The position numbers and the translations under genes were made by a program. Positions 12,411 through 26,500 of a DNA stretch of 64,000 bases are shown piece after piece. Source of the DNA: Rhizophagus clarus (Eukaryota; Glomeromycota; Glomeromycetes; Glomerales; Glomeraceae); contig BLAL01000004.1 in the NCBI GenBank assembly GCA_015698045.1, positions 248,001 through 312,000 of the forward strand, written 5' to 3'. The notes beneath the pieces were generated by a model that was not told the origin of the DNA, ran no database searches, and saw only the letters and a program-made list of their open reading frames with translations. Each line of letters opens with the position of its first letter. The first letter of the stretch is position 1.

Positions 12411-12715
12411 TTGCATAAAATTAAATATTTATATAACGATGATACGAGATTTGCGAAATTGTTCCTTCAATTTGTAATGAACATAAGACTAATGTTGATT
12501 GCTTCATGACTTGGAGACCCTATACTAAATTTATACTAAATTTATACCGAATGGGCCATCCATATATAACCGGCTCAAATTCATGCAAGAAAACGATCCA
12601 AATTTAAGCCAATCTAAAGCCAATTATATACGGATGAACCCATTTGGTATAAACTTAGTATCACTTTTTATAGGGAGAAAGGATGATTTTTGTCTCGGCG
12701 TTTTTTTTTTCCTTG

Positions 12716-13593
12716 TTGTACAGACGGCGATCAAAATTATCCGGCCACTTTGATTTACCAAAATTATGCAGATCATCACGTGCTGATGTGATTGTTAATA
12801 ACATAATTTTGTTTTTACTATCACAATGAACAAATTCTACTGTTTCCGTAATTTCTAGAATTGTCAAAAAATATGAAAAATATTTAAAAATACAATAACT
12901 CGGTTAATATCAATCCAAATGATATATGAAATTACCACCATTTGAATCGTCTCAACGAGATGATTCTGACGAGCTACAATTCACCATTACATGATCACTG
13001 GATCAAAAGTTATAATAGGAAACGTCTAAATAGTTAATGCATAATTTTGTACAGAGTATTGATCCTTCAAAAAAGAAATTATCATCATTCGAATCCTCTT
13101 TATAAGACGAATCTAATGAATCCTAAATCATGAAAATCTGATCACTGGATACCAAAACATCTTCAATTTAAATTTTAATTTTTAAAACTATGCGAACTTT
13201 CGCAAATTTGCATAATGTTGTATTTTTGTTATTTTTGAACACGTGATTTTATGAAATATTATACCATATAACTTATGCAATAATATAATACAACTTATGT
13301 AATATTATATCTTACTAAATTTCCTGATGAAAGTACTTGAAAAACATGTTAAAAATGCATGTAAAAATAATCATTTGAAATATTATAAAAATTGAATATT
13401 AGTGTATCTTGTAGAATTAAAGCAGTTATTGCTGCAAATGGACATAGGATACATTATTGAATTTTATCTAAATTAATAAATTAAGGTATAGGGAATATAT
13501 TTAACTTAGTTTTTTTTATTTGCATTACATTATAGTATGTAAATCATTTCGCTTTGAAAAGTGGCCAGATAATTTTGATCGCTGTCTGTACAA
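12716..13593. mobile_element. non-autonomous DNA element with about 35-bp inverted repeats
   Basis: The left arm 12716-12750 (TTGTACAGACGGCGATCAAA...) is matched in reverse complement at 13559-13593, with two mismatches in the 32 bases compared closely. The 0.8-kb interior is AT-rich with no ORF. The right arm abuts a TTTCCCGAA motif array. Confidence 0.65.
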
Positions 13594-13680
13594 TTTCCCG
13601 AATGCCATTTTCCCGAATGTACCTTTTCCCAAAGTCAATTTCCCGAATGCCGATTTCCCGAATCCAAATTTCCCGAATTG
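13592..13680 (+). repeat. TTTCCCGAATGCC motif array
   Basis: Five to six irregular tandem copies of a 14-17 bp motif (AATTTCCCGAATGCCG type) lie directly outside the right inverted repeat of the 12716-13593 element. The array looks like subterminal binding-site repeats of a transposon. Confidence 0.6.
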
Positions 13681-14353
13681 TTTTTTTGTGATGTAGAAAT
13701 TATGCACATATTCGGGTAAAAGCCAACACATAAATAAAAGGTTCTCTGACATATGGAAAGGAATAATCCACAAACGACTTACTATATCCGAATTATATCA
13801 TTCCGGTACTGGCAATGATTTATTCGAAATTTTTGAAAATTAGAATCCATTTTTGATCTTCCTTAATTGAAAATTTCCGAGACAATCAAGATTATACCAC
13901 GAAAACAATTAAATCTTTCAACACATGAGCATGCATATGCCAAGCAAATCAGCATTGCTTTTTTTTTTTTTTAAAGAAAACTATAAAAAAAGATTTTTTC
14001 ATTTTTCAATTTTTAATTTCTATAAAAAGATATTATTTTGTGCATTTATTTCATTATCATATTTCTTGTTTCGAAACAATTTCTTTTATCTATTAAAATT
14101 TTGCGTTCTTTATCTAAATGTTTCATATGAAATTTCGAGAATCAAAAACACAAATAATGGTAAATTATAAATAATTTTAAGAAGAATAAGTTGTCATTCT
14201 CGACTACTCACGGAAATGACATTCTATTTATTTTTGCTATAAGTATTGTTTTAATCATAATATTTTGAGAAATAGAATATCTTCAGTACCATAATTTAAT
14301 ATAAGCAGCAACTTCAATTTTCATGTTACCAAATACAATAGCAAATAAATTAG

Positions 14354-14619
14354 TAGCCCTGTTCTGATCCGATTTTAGTGTAATTAATTTTAGCCAATTA
14401 ATTTTAGCCAATTAACAAGCGGCGTGAATTGAGTAGAAAAATCTGTTCCATTTATTTCTAACCAAGGGTGCGCACACGCTATAAATGTGTGCACTGGCTG
14501 GAGTTTAGGAGTTATACACTTTGATCCGGTTGTTATTCCAATTTTTAAATGAATTTGATTTGCTAAAAATTTGGCAAAAGTCAGAACAGAACAGAACAGA
14601 ATTGAATTGAACAGGGCTA
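14354..14619. mobile_element. MITE-like element with 11-bp terminal inverted repeats
   Basis: TAGCCCTGTTC at 14354-14364 is repeated inverted as GAACAGGGCTA at 14609-14619. The interior has a direct duplication of AATTTTAGCCAATT near 14388-14412 and an (AGAAC)n run near the right end. The target duplication is ambiguous (TA or TAG). Confidence 0.5.
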
Positions 14620-15748
14620 GCGATCATAATCATTTTTAGAATTAGATAATTTCACGAGTATTTATTAATATTTTTGACGTGAGGATTATCACAAAATTTA
14701 GCATCATCATGTAATGTAACATATAACATTCTAGTATCATAAGAAATAATACTACCTTATCGTTACGTACCGCGTTTTGCTAATCTCTCAAACACAATAA
14801 TCCATCCAACACACCATCATTAAGTCTTCTGTCTATCGGACCACCTTCTCACCATTTACGTGCAACACCAATTCCTATTAAATTTTTTTTCTCAAAAATT
14901 TTGTCATTTAACTAGCGACAATAAAGTTTTATCGTAGGTCCGCTTCAAAGCACGCGATGTTAGCATTATAATTCTCAATTAAAAATTAAATCGAGATAAT
15001 ACATTCTCACCTCCTTTAGCTGTAGCAATAAAAAGTTGAAGTGGTATAGTAATAAGTTTAACTGTTGAACTAAATTTTTGCATAATTCTTAACTGTAAAT
15101 ATTCAATTCACTAATCCACCAACTATTAATACTACCGAACAATTATTATTACTCAAGCGTAATTCATCCATCTCAACTAGATATTCTCTTTTACAATACT
15201 TTTTCATAACAGGACAAAGTTCTTAAAAAAAAAAAAAATTTATTAAATTAACTTTTTCAAAAACAAATGATAAATAATTTAATTCTAATTCGATACCCTT
15301 AATCTCATTTTAACTATTCTAACAACCAGAAATTTAAGTTGATCATAATGTTTTTCTTTAACTTGATTGATTACATTTTGCACCAACTTTACTTTCTAAA
15401 AAATTTGAGTAATTCTCGATCTATAGAGCCACCACAATAATAATCTCGACTTCCTTCTGTAATTCCGCTAATCCTTTGACCTTCCAAAATCTATCTTGTT
15501 AAATTTACTGAATCATTACCGCAATCAACTACCATAACAAACAAAAGAATTTAAAAATAATTTTTATTCACTAACTTGTGAATACTTATTAGTTATTACT
15601 TACTACCAACTTATATCATGTTTTTGCCAAAAGTTTCATACAATGAATCGCGGCAGCTTTACCCGTTTAAATGAAAAAAGTTTTAAATCTATTTGTAAAT
15701 AATACGTAATAAGTACGATGAATAGTATAAATTTTAAATTTCGAGTAG

Positions 15749-15994
15749 ACATGTGACCCGAAGCTACCTCTCTTAATGGTCCGAAACTCCCGAAACTTCC
15801 GAAACCGAAACTGTTTTTATAAATCCGAAATTAATTTTAATAGTACCCGAAATTATATTTGAAGTTATTTGAATTCTTCAAGCCAAAATACATTAAACAA
15901 TATAAATATTTTTATATTTTTTATATTAAAAATTTTTGAAACCGAAATTATTTCCGAAACTACTTTTTTTAGAAAATAGTTTAGGGTCACATGT
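15749..15994. mobile_element. MITE-like element with 11-bp ends and CCGAAAC repeats
   Basis: ACATGTGACCC at 15749-15759 is inverted as GGGTCACATGT at 15984-15994. The interior has repeated CCGAAAC/TCCGAAACT motifs on both sides. A similar CCGAAAC cluster occurs near 48930-48955, upstream of the micro-exon gene. Confidence 0.5.
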
Positions 15995-16320
15995 ATAAAT
16001 TTTCGTGCATATTCAATTATTCATCTTTCGATAATCCTACTTTAAATATGCATTCTCTCATAATCGAAACCGCATTACCGTCAAATTCAGCGGGAATCTT
16101 TTTAATATTTTAAAAAGATATTTTTAATCAGCTCTACGACAAAATTCACAAAAAAAAAAATGTAATTTAAATAATTCTACAGGTTTTTTATCAATTACTT
16201 TCTTTCTCTTTAGTCTCTTTGCTAATGCTGAAAATCCACACGATTGAAACTTTCTTTATATTGAGCTCAAAAAAAAAAAAAGATAAAAGTACCGAAAAGG
16301 CGGACCCAAATGGGGTCTGG

Positions 16321-16816
16321 TCCATTTCACCGACAGATGATTTACCGATAGGATTATTTATTATTTCACCAATAAACGTTTCACCAACAGTCGTTTCGCC
16401 GACAGTCATTTCCCGCTGCCAGTACAAATTAAAATTCTTTTTATAAAATCTTTTTTTTCGCTCATTACAGCTAAGTATAATAGTTTTTTTATAATAAAAT
16501 ATTTAATATAAGTAGACATAGAAAAAAACCTTAAATCATGAATTAATCCAATATTTACTAATAATAACTACTAATTGAAAGGGACAGTTAAAAAAATATG
16601 TACAATATATACGAGTTTTAATCTGAAAATATAAAATTGACGTATATTCTTTTGTGTATACACAATAATTTTTTGTATAGTTGTATAAGTTGTATAAGGA
16701 AAAAAAAAATTATATTTAATTTTATTGTGATATTTAAAAATTATTTAAGTGTCGGTGAAATGATCTGTCGATGAAATGGTCCTGTCGGCGAAACGTTTGT
16801 CGGTAAGTTAAACGCG
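16321..16816. repeat. CCGACAG repeat cluster: motif array plus inverted copy
   Basis: 16321-16425 is a plus-orientation motif array (TTTCACCGACAG..., CGTTTCGCCGACAGTC...). 16680-16816 is the reverse complement of the 719-842 repeat, including its AT-rich arm. The two arrays face each other about 250 bp apart, so they may be the two ends of one non-autonomous element. Confidence 0.5.
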
Positions 16817-17622
16817 ACCTTACAATTATAAAATATGTCCGAGGCGGAGTCACGCTGCATAATCGAATAAAACAAATTATAAAATATTTTCAGTAGCCAC
16901 TATATAGAATTTTTGCAACATTAAATCATCAGTAATTACATTTCATAAACGATATTAAATATGATTGGTAAAATAGACAGGGTTTTATTTACTACGCAGT
17001 GATGAGAAATTCCGGGTTTCAGCGAAATCTTCCCTGAAACTGAAAACTGGAAAGTTGGATGAAACGCTGGAATTAAAGTTTTAATTCAGGCCAGCATTAT
17101 TAGTTCGACCAGAATTTTAACTTAATTCTAAAATTACTTATTCCAGACTGGAATGCAAGTTTCAGATTTAACTAGAATACATTCATATTCCAGAGTTACC
17201 AACACTTTTTTACGTACCTATTAAATGCGTTGTTACAATTTATAGTAATAAAAGCGATAATTTAAACGGTAATAGATCTTGTTAAATTTAAAGTAAAAAA
17301 AAATATAGGAAGACCGTGATGCGTAATAGGAAAGGTATAAAATTTGTGTAAAGTCACGTGACATTACAATTACTGTGACGTTCATTAATCAAGTATTCAT
17401 ATATTTTTACTAAAATACATAAAATACATCACTACAATATAAATTAATATACAAAAAAATTAATAAGCTATATATTATTATATTTAATTAGATTTAAATT
17501 ATTGACTGATATGTAAATGATTAGGTTTAAGATATGTGGTAGAATGTCACCCGCATCGCGCCCGGCAACGTCTCATTCACTCATACACCACAGTATTATT
17601 ATTTAATGTTATTTAACAATTA

Positions 17623-20600
17623 TTAATTTATCAATTCATAATCTTTATCATTCTCATATAACTCAATTCCTTTATTTAAATAATGTGCAACTTTATGTTG
17701 TGCATTTTGATATCCGCGTTCTTGTGATTTTTTAAAAAACTTAAAAGCTTCAACTTCATCTTTTTTAACACCTATTCCGTCCTCGTAACATATACCTAAA
17801 TTATATAATGATATCTCATTTCCATTATCTGCTGCCTTTCTATACCAGAAAATCGCCTCTTTTACATCCTTTTTAGTTCCTTCACCTTTTTCATAAAAAT
17901 AACCTAGAATGTTTTGTGCAAAATTATTTCCTTCTCCGGCGACCTCTTTATATAATTCAAATGCTCTTTTCTTATTAATATCAGTACCAATTCCTTTATC
18001 AAAGCAATTACCAAGTCGAAATTTTCCATCTATATGTCCTTGTTCAGCTGATTTCTGATAATATTTAAAAGCTAATTTGTCATTTTTATCAACACCCATT
18101 CCATATTCATAACATCTTCCTAAATTATATAATGCTATTTCATTTTCTGCTGCTTCATTATACCAATAAATAGCTTTGTTGAATTTCTTTTCTTTTTCAT
18201 ATAAAATTCCAAGTCTAATTTGAGCAAATTTATTTCCTCTTTTAGCCGCCTTTTTATACAATTTAATTGCTCCTTTTTTATTAGTCTTTGTTCCAATTCC
18301 TTTGTCATAAAAATATGCTACTTTATATTGTGCGTCTATATATTTTTGTTTATAAGATTCAAAAGCTTTAATAACATCCTTTTCAACATTTATTTCATTT
18401 CCATGAAACATATTTAATGGAAATGGATGTCTGTATTTAGCTGATTTTTTATAATATTCAAATGCTTTATCATCACTTTTTTCAACTCCTATTCCATTTT
18501 CGTAACATATGCCTAAGTTATACTGGGATAACCTATTTCCATTATCTGCCGCTTTTTTATACCAACGAATTGCTTCTTTTAAATTCTTTTCGGTTCCTTC
18601 ACCTTTTTCATATAAACGTCCGAGATTATTTTGAGCTCCAAGATTCCCCTTTTTAGCAGCAATTTCATATAATTTAAATGCTTTTGCTTTATCAATAATA
18701 GTTCCAATTCCTTTATCATAACAATACCCTAATCGAAATATTCCATCTATGTAACCTTGTTCAGCTGATTTATTAAATAATTCAAAGGCTATTCTCTTAT
18801 TTTTTTCTACACCTATGCCATCCCTATAACAACAACCTAAATAATGTAATGCAACTTCATTTCCAATTTCCGCTACTCTTTTAAAATAATCAAATGCTTT
18901 AACAAATCTTATCCTTATTAAGAATTGACCAAAACAATATAGGCGAAATTGACTTAATCTTTTATTAATTAATATTTTATGAGGATTAATCTCATTTTCT
19001 TTGAGAATATCTTTTGCAATAATACTTCCACTATTTGCTGCTTTTTTATACCAACAATTAGCTAACTCCTTATCTATTTTCGTTCCAATTCCATCATTAT
19101 AGCAGTTTCCTAAATGATATTGAGCATCAGTAACTTCATGATGCTTAGCTAATTTTTTATAATATTCAAATGCTTTTGTTTCATTTTTTTTGACTCCTTT
19201 TCCTGTTCTGTAACAATTTGCAAGATAAAATTTTGCGGCTAAAATATGATTATTATTTGCCTTTTCATACCAACAAACTGCTTCTTTCTCATCTTTTTCA
19301 ATTCCAATACCATTTTCATAACAATAACCTAAATAAAACTGTCCAATTATACTTTTATTTTCTACGGATTTTTTATACCATTCGAATGCCAAGCATTTAT
19401 CTTTCTTTGTTCCATAACCTTCACAGTAACATTTAGCAAGACAAATTTGTGCTAATGGAAAGTTATCTTCTGCTGCTTTTAAAAATAATTGGAATGCTTT
19501 ATTTTTGTCTTCTTCTGTAACAATATCTATAATATTATAATAATAAAATAATCCAAAAAGCCATTTATAACTACTTGCTTCTTGATTGTTTGTTAACCAA
19601 ACTATAAAATTTTCCACGGTTTGACCTAACCGTAATATTTCTTCATTGATAATTTGTTGAATTTGATCAAAAATATCAAAAGCAAAACTAAGTTTCTCAG
19701 TTATATCTTTAATTAACTTATTAACAGTTGAATGATTTAATAAATCTGTTGATTCTTGATTCGAAATTCTTGATAAACCACTTCTAGTAGTTTCTCTAGA
19801 AGTAGTGCTTTTAGATTGAATAATATCATGTGGTATATTATCTATTAATAGACTCCTGTTTATATCATAGCTGTTTTGGTTGGAATTGTCTGTTAATACA
19901 TTCTCTTCGTTGATTGACTCGACAATATTGACCTGCGTTCGAGTATTAATAAGCAAATCTCTTTTAGAAGCAATTGTTTGAAGTTGCGTAACAACTTCTT
20001 TTATATCTGGACGTTCATTTGGGTTACCTTTCCAACATCCTAGTTTAGAATATAAACATATATAACAATTTATTTAAGATGAAAAAAAAAAATAACTGGT
20101 AAATATTATTAAACTTACTAGTATATAAATTACTATAATCGGTAGGAGTACCATCAACAATTTTTTCTCGATCACCGTCACGTATAGATAAGATTAAACT
20201 TATATCATATTTCACACCTTCAGGATAATGACGATAGAATGGTCTGCGCCCGCTTGAAATCTGCCACATGATAACGCCGATGCTGTATATATCAGATTTT
20301 TCATTTAACTTATAATGCTTATCTTGATTAAGAAAAACATTACGTTTATTATTAAAACTTTCTGGGTCAATATAAGGCACTACACCAAGCATTTCTGTTG
20401 TTATACTAGTTGATTCGGTGATTTTTTTTGATAAACCAAAATCTGCCAATTTGATTTTTCCTTTATGTATAAGTACATTATCCGCGTGCTTCAATTACAT
20501 TAAAAACAAGATGATAATTAATTGAAATAATAGAGTATAAATAAATATAAGCAAATAATAAATAATTAATAAATTACCAAATCACGATGAATAATATTAT

Positions 20601-21215
20601 TTTCATGTAAAGATGATATAGCATTAGCTAATTGCAATGCTAATTCAACTTTATAAACCCATCCAAACTCATTATCTTTTAAATAATTTTTTAACGTGCC
20701 ACTGTCAGCATATTCTAAAACTAGCGAGTACTTTTTCCCTTGTTGACCTGTATTTGAACAATAAAAAATGCATAATAATATAAATTAAATTATATGTATT
20801 TAAAGGTAATTTATTTATTAATTATATATATTTTTTATTTATTTTTATAAATTACCGATTTCTATTGTGATTCCATAGAATTGCAAAATATTTTCGTGAT
20901 GAACGGAATTATATGACTTCACCTACAACGTAAAAATATTATATAAATTATAATTTTTATATGTAAATTATACATAAAAATATTACGAAATTTAATAATA
21001 ATTTACCTCTCTAACAATATTTTTGAGAGTTTGTTCATCATCATTATTAAATGATTTTAAGGCGTAAGCCATATTATCTAAATAACCACAAGAAACAGAC
21101 CCAAATGCGCCTTGTCCTATTGGTCGTATGTTCTTAAAATTTGAAAAATCATAATGTTTGACATTGTCACTCTTTTTATTCTCTAACCAATCAATTTGTT
21201 CTTCTCTTGACGACA

Positions 21216-21216
<1 letters not shown>
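17623..21216 (-). CDS. protein kinase–Sel1 repeat fusion, gene 1
   Basis: Five exons: 21216-21007, 20922-20856, 20747-20578, 20488-20119 and 20039-17623 (3234 nt, 1077 aa). All introns are GT-AG and phases agree. The kinase domain (about 25-280) is complete: Gly loop GQGAFG at 34-39, Lys54, candidate helix-C Glu70, HRDLHADN at 146-153, DFG at 165-167, and a closing CW...ERP motif. A Ser/Thr-rich linker leads to about 17 Sel1 (TPR-like) repeats of about 36 residues from around 450 to near the C-terminus; a degenerate [20 protein letters not shown] segment interrupts them. Family knowledge: such fusions are greatly expanded in AM fungi and are thought to be signalling proteins whose repeats bind partners. 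The start was chosen as the ATG directly before SSREEQIDW, not the upstream in-frame ATG that runs through poly-Phe/Lys. Confidence 0.92.
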
Positions 21217-21246
<30 letters not shown>

Positions 21247-21248
21247 AA
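21216..21248 (-). promoter_or_regulatory. T(n)A(n) tract touching the start codon of kinase–Sel1 gene 1
   Basis: On the plus strand about 11 T then 22 A (21216-21248). On the gene strand this is a poly-T run followed by poly-A ending at the ATG. Matching T(n)A(n) tracts precede kinase–Sel1 genes 2 and 3. Confidence 0.45.
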
Positions 21249-23587
21249 TACGTCTCAATATATAACTGAAATGAAAACGGCAATCGATAAATACTGCGTA
21301 TAATGGTCTCTTTCATTCATTTCCATTTCGTATTATAACCGATAATAATGTTACGTTGTAACTGTTTCAATTTCAATCAACCATTTCTTTTTTCAATTTA
21401 TTAATTTTGTAGATTCACATGGTTCCCATTAAATTTTATCCAAAATAGTTAAATACGCCAACTCCTGTATGTCAAACTCTGTTTTTGTATATTGATTATT
21501 TGGTTACACGAATATTCATGTCTTTCATCATTGACATTTTCTGTTATTGAAAGATTATCGCTTACGCGTCATCAGTTTCCTTTCAATGAACTGAATTATT
21601 AATAAAAAAAAGACAAATTTCTATCGAATTCTAGAACTGTATGTGCAACAGTGAATCAACCAATAAAACTTTGCTTCTTAGACAAAAATATTTTTTTTTT
21701 GTTTCGCAAACATTATATTTAGTAGATCATTTGTAATGTAAAACTATGATCCAAATACCCGGGTTAGAATTCATGTTTCATTGTTATAATTAAATAACTA
21801 AACTTTAAAGTATAAATAAATAAGAAAAAACCCGAAAATTGTACGAACTCATACCTTTACTTCAATCAGTAATGCGATAATTTCAAAAAAAAAAAAAAAA
21901 CGACACATCTTTCATTATCGGTAAATCAATTCGGCTTCCGATCTCGTTTTTGAATTTTCTCATTGTTTAGTAGAACATTATCATTCATTATTGCCATCAC
22001 TAAACTTGCTTTTTGTAACTATTTAAAGGAAATAATCTAGTAACAGATAATCAGTAAATAATCAATTAATTTATTACTTTCATGGCTTAATTTCTCAAGC
22101 GAAAATTTCCATTATTTTCACTTATTTTATCAACACGAATATGAGAGTATATGAGTCCATTTAAAGGCCGAAAGAAGTTTTTCATAAGTCATGGGATCAG
22201 TATCCAAAACTTGCTAATGAAATCCAAGAAATGAAATGGAAGATAGCGACGATCGTCAACTTAAATCACATGACAATCAAGGTACCTAAGTGAGCATAGT
22301 TTTTTAACAAAACTATATCCAGTTATATAGTAAAACTAGATCAAAAATGTTGTTAAATCTGACTATAATCTAACGAATAAACAACTACTGATCCTCTTAA
22401 AGAATTGAACATTTATTTTTGTCACACCGTATCTGGTACATATTATATGAAAAATCACATGATTTTTGATATGAACTTTTTATTGTTTACTTAAGTTCGG
22501 TTTATGTTTACCGAACACTTTCTATATGCAGAATTTTTATCAAGTTCGGTATATCGAGATTTGATTGAATGTAGCGTATAACGAAGTAAATTCCGCTAAA
22601 AAATTTACAATGGCCGTATATACATACCAGATGTATACCGAAATTTCTCCTTTACACATCATGTATACCAAAATTTTCCAGTTAACTCCAGATTTTCCCA
22701 CTATGTTAACGCAGATTTTCCTGGACAAAAATCGACTAATTTTTTTTAATTATATGGAAGGATGCTATAAAATAGTTTTAACTTAATTTAATTAGTTAAC
22801 CTTGTGTAAACAAAATTGTGTTTTATTGTTAGTGTAACTAGTAACGAACGATTCGTCGTAGCATCTCGATTAATCTGGACCGAACTGGTAAGACAACAAA
22901 AAAAAAATCGATAATTGGTTAAAAATCTGTTTCGTTTGTTGTAATTATATTATTTACTTTAATTTATTAAATCATGGTAAATTTATCAACTTTTTCAACT
23001 TTATTAATAACTATAGGGTGATCTCTTAGCAAGCAAGTATTTATTTCAGTTGAAAATAAATTATTAATAAGCACGAACTTTCTTTAAGTAAAATGCAGAA
23101 CTGAAAAATATCATGGTTTTTTGTGCTAGATAAAATGCGAGTAAATACAGAAAATTTTGTCTTTTATGTCAAATATAAATTAAATTTTCTTATTTTTTTT
23201 TTTTAAAAAAAAATGAAAAACATTATAGTCAACAATTTCATATGATTTTTATATAGGTTGACTATATGGAGGGATTCTATAATAGTCACATTTAAATAAG
23301 CACACTGAAAGTGTGCGTCCGACCGCGTAACTATAGGGAGATACGACTACTGTATTTAAAAAAAAAATAATCTTTTTTTGCATATACTTTAAGTGATTCA
23401 TAAATAGTACCAACAAGAATATAATTAATATTCATAATCATTGATAAGAGATTCAGTATCAAACCATCAAGAAAATATTATTATCATTAATATAGAATAC
23501 ATAATTATTAAATAAGTATATTTACTTATACTAGTGAAAACATGTAATGTGGATTTTAAAGTATCTAAATTATTTCTTCAGTATTAT
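21249..23587. other. intergenic, no gene seen
   Basis: AT-rich. Two similar short segments containing TATATGGAAGGATGCTATAA (22754) and TATATGGAGGGATTCTATAA (near 23263) suggest an old dispersed repeat; nothing coding was recognised. Confidence 0.4.
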
Positions 23588-26500
23588 TTAACTTAAATAT
23601 TCATATTCTTTACCAACTTTTTTTCCATGTAACTCGATTCCTTTATTTTTATAGTATATAACTTTATATTGTGCATTTGAATACCCATATTCAGCCGACT
23701 TTTTATAAAATTTAAAGGCTTTGGCTTCATCCCTTATAACACCTATTCCATGTTCGTAACATCTGCCTAAATTATATAATGCCACTTCACTTCCATTATT
23801 TGCTGCTTTTTCATACCAAAAAAATGCCATTTCTTCATTCTTTTCAATTCCATCCCCATTTTCATATAAAAATCCAAGACTATTTTGTGCAAACTTATTT
23901 CCTTTTTCGGCTGTCTCTTTATATAGTTTCAATGCTTCATTTTTATTGATATCAGTACCAATTTTTTTATTATAACATTCAGCAACTTTATATTTCGCAT
24001 CTAGATACCCTCGTTCATCTGATTTCTTATAATACCCAAAAGCCTTAACTTCATCTTTTTTAACACCTATTCCATGTTCATAACATTTGCCTAAATTATA
24101 TAATGCTACTTCACTTCCATTATTTGCTGCTTCGTTATACCAAAAGAAAGCCATTTCTCCATTATTTTCAATTTCATATAATAATCCAAGACTGATTTGT
24201 GCGGACTTATTTCCTTTTCTAGCTGTCTCTTTATATAATTCCAATGCTGCTTCTTTATTAACATCGGTACCAATTCCTTTATAATAACACTCAGCAACTT
24301 TATATTTCGCATTTAAGTACCCTTGTTCAGCCGATTTATTATAATATTTAAAGGCTTTGTTTTCATTTATTTCAATACCTATTCCGTTTTCATAAAATAT
24401 ACCTAAATTATATTGTGCTATCTCATTTCCATTATCTGCTGCCTTTCTATACCAGAAAATTGCCTCTTTTACATTCTTTTTAGTTCCTTCACCTTTTTCA
24501 TAAAAATAACCAAGAATGTTTTGTGCAAACTTATTTCCTTCTCCAGCAACCTCTTTATATAATTCAAATGCCTTTATTTTATTAATTTGAGTACCAATCC
24601 CTTTATCAAAGCAATTACCAAGTCGAAATTTTCCATCTATATGTCCTTGTTCAGCTGATTTCTGATAATATTCAAAAGCTAATTTGTCATTTTTATCAAC
24701 ACCCATTCCATATTCATAACATCTTCCTAAATTATATAATGCTATTTCATTCTCTGATGCTTCATTATACCAATAAATAGCTTCTTTAAATTTCTTTTCT
24801 TTTTCATACAAAGTTCCAAGTTTAATTTGAGCAAATTTGTTTCCCTTTTTAGCCAGCTTTTTAAATAATTCAAATGCTTCTTTTTTATCAGTTTTTGTTC
24901 CAATTCCTTTATCATAAAAATATGCTACTTTATATTGTGCGTCTATGTACTTTTGCTTAGCTACTTTTTTATAAGATTCAAAAGCTTTAATAATATCCTT
25001 TTCAATATTTATTTCACTCCCATAAAATATAGTTAATGTATATAAACGTCTGTATTTAGCTGATTTTTTATAATATTCAAATGCTTTATCATCACTTTTT
25101 TCAACTCCTATTTCATTTTCGTAACATATGCCTAAGTTATACTGGGATAACCTATTTCCATTATCTGCCGCTTTTTTATACCAACGAATTGCTTTGTTTA
25201 AATCCTTTTCTGTTCCTTCTCCTTTTTCATATAAATGTCCAAGATTATTTTGAGCTTTAAGATTTCCTTTCTTAGCAGCGATTCCATATAATTCAAATGC
25301 TTTTGCTTTATCAATACTAGTTCCAATTCCTTTATCATAACAATATCCTAATCGAAATATTCCATCTATGTAACCTTGATCAGCTGATTTTTTAAATGAT
25401 TCGAAAGCACTTCTTTCATTTTTTTTCGTACCTATGCCATCTCTATAACAACAACCTAAATTATGTAGTGCAACTTTATTTCCAAATTCTGCTGCTTTCT
25501 TAAAAAAATTAAATGCTTTATCATATCTTATTCTTATAAATAATTTTCCAAGATAATATAAACCAAATTGACTTAACCTTTTACTAATTAATATTTTATG
25601 AGAATTAATCTCATTATCTTTGAGAATATCTTTTATAATAATACTTCCACTATCTTTAAGAATATCTTTTGCAATAATATTTCCACTTTTTGCTGCTTTT
25701 ATATACCAATAAATAGCCAAATGCTTATCTATTTTCGTTCCAATTCCATCATTAAAACAGTTTCCTAAATGATATTGAGCATCAGCAACTTCGTGACTCT
25801 TAGCTAATGTTTTATAATACTTAAATGCTTTAATCTCATCTTTTTTGATTCCATTCCCTAATCTGTAACAATTTGCAAGATGAAGTTTTGCGGTTATATG
25901 ATCATAATAAGTTGCTTTTTTATACCAATAAACAGCCCTTTCCTTATTTCTTTCAATTCCAATACCTTCTTCATAACAATAACCTAAATAAAACTGTCCA
26001 ACTATACTTTTATTTTCTACAGATTTCTTATACCATTCAAATGCTAAGCATTGATTTTTCTCTGTTCCATATCCTTCATTATAACAATTGGCAAGATAAA
26101 CTTGAGCCAATGAAAAGTTGGCCTTCGATGCTTCTGAAAATAATTGAAAAGCCTTGTTGCTACTCTCTTCAGTATTAATAATATTATAATAATAAAATAA
26201 TCCTAAAAACCAAATATATTGTGCATCATCTTGATTTTTTAATAACCAATTTACAAGGTTATCCGTATTTTGATTTAGTTTTAATATTTGTTGGTTGATG
26301 AGTTGTTTAATTTGATCGAAAGCAACGCCTTGATTATGTTTCTTAATTAAAAATCTAATTAATTCATCAATAAATATATGATTTATAGAATCTGAGAGAG
26401 AATCTGATGAATAATTTGAATTATTTTCAGAACCAGTTGTAACAGTTTGACAAGTTTGTAAACTTAAGTTGCTGTTTGATAAAACTATACTTGGAATATT

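Larger units (their letters stand above)
11383..17622. other. 6.2-kb gene-free block rich in small inverted-repeat elements
   Basis: No convincing coding sequence. The block contains several MITE-like elements and motif arrays listed individually (11953, 12716, 13592, 14354, 15749, 16321), separated by AT-rich sequence. The region 16990-17200 has short degenerate motifs of unknown origin. Confidence 0.5.

Noticed and set aside
13525..13773. Minus-strand ORF with repeated FGK triplets
   Set aside because: The repeats are a translation of the TTTCCCGAA motif array, not a protein.
16191..16446. Overlapping sense and antisense ORFs of about 75 codons
   Set aside because: They are translations of the CCGACAG repeat on both strands.
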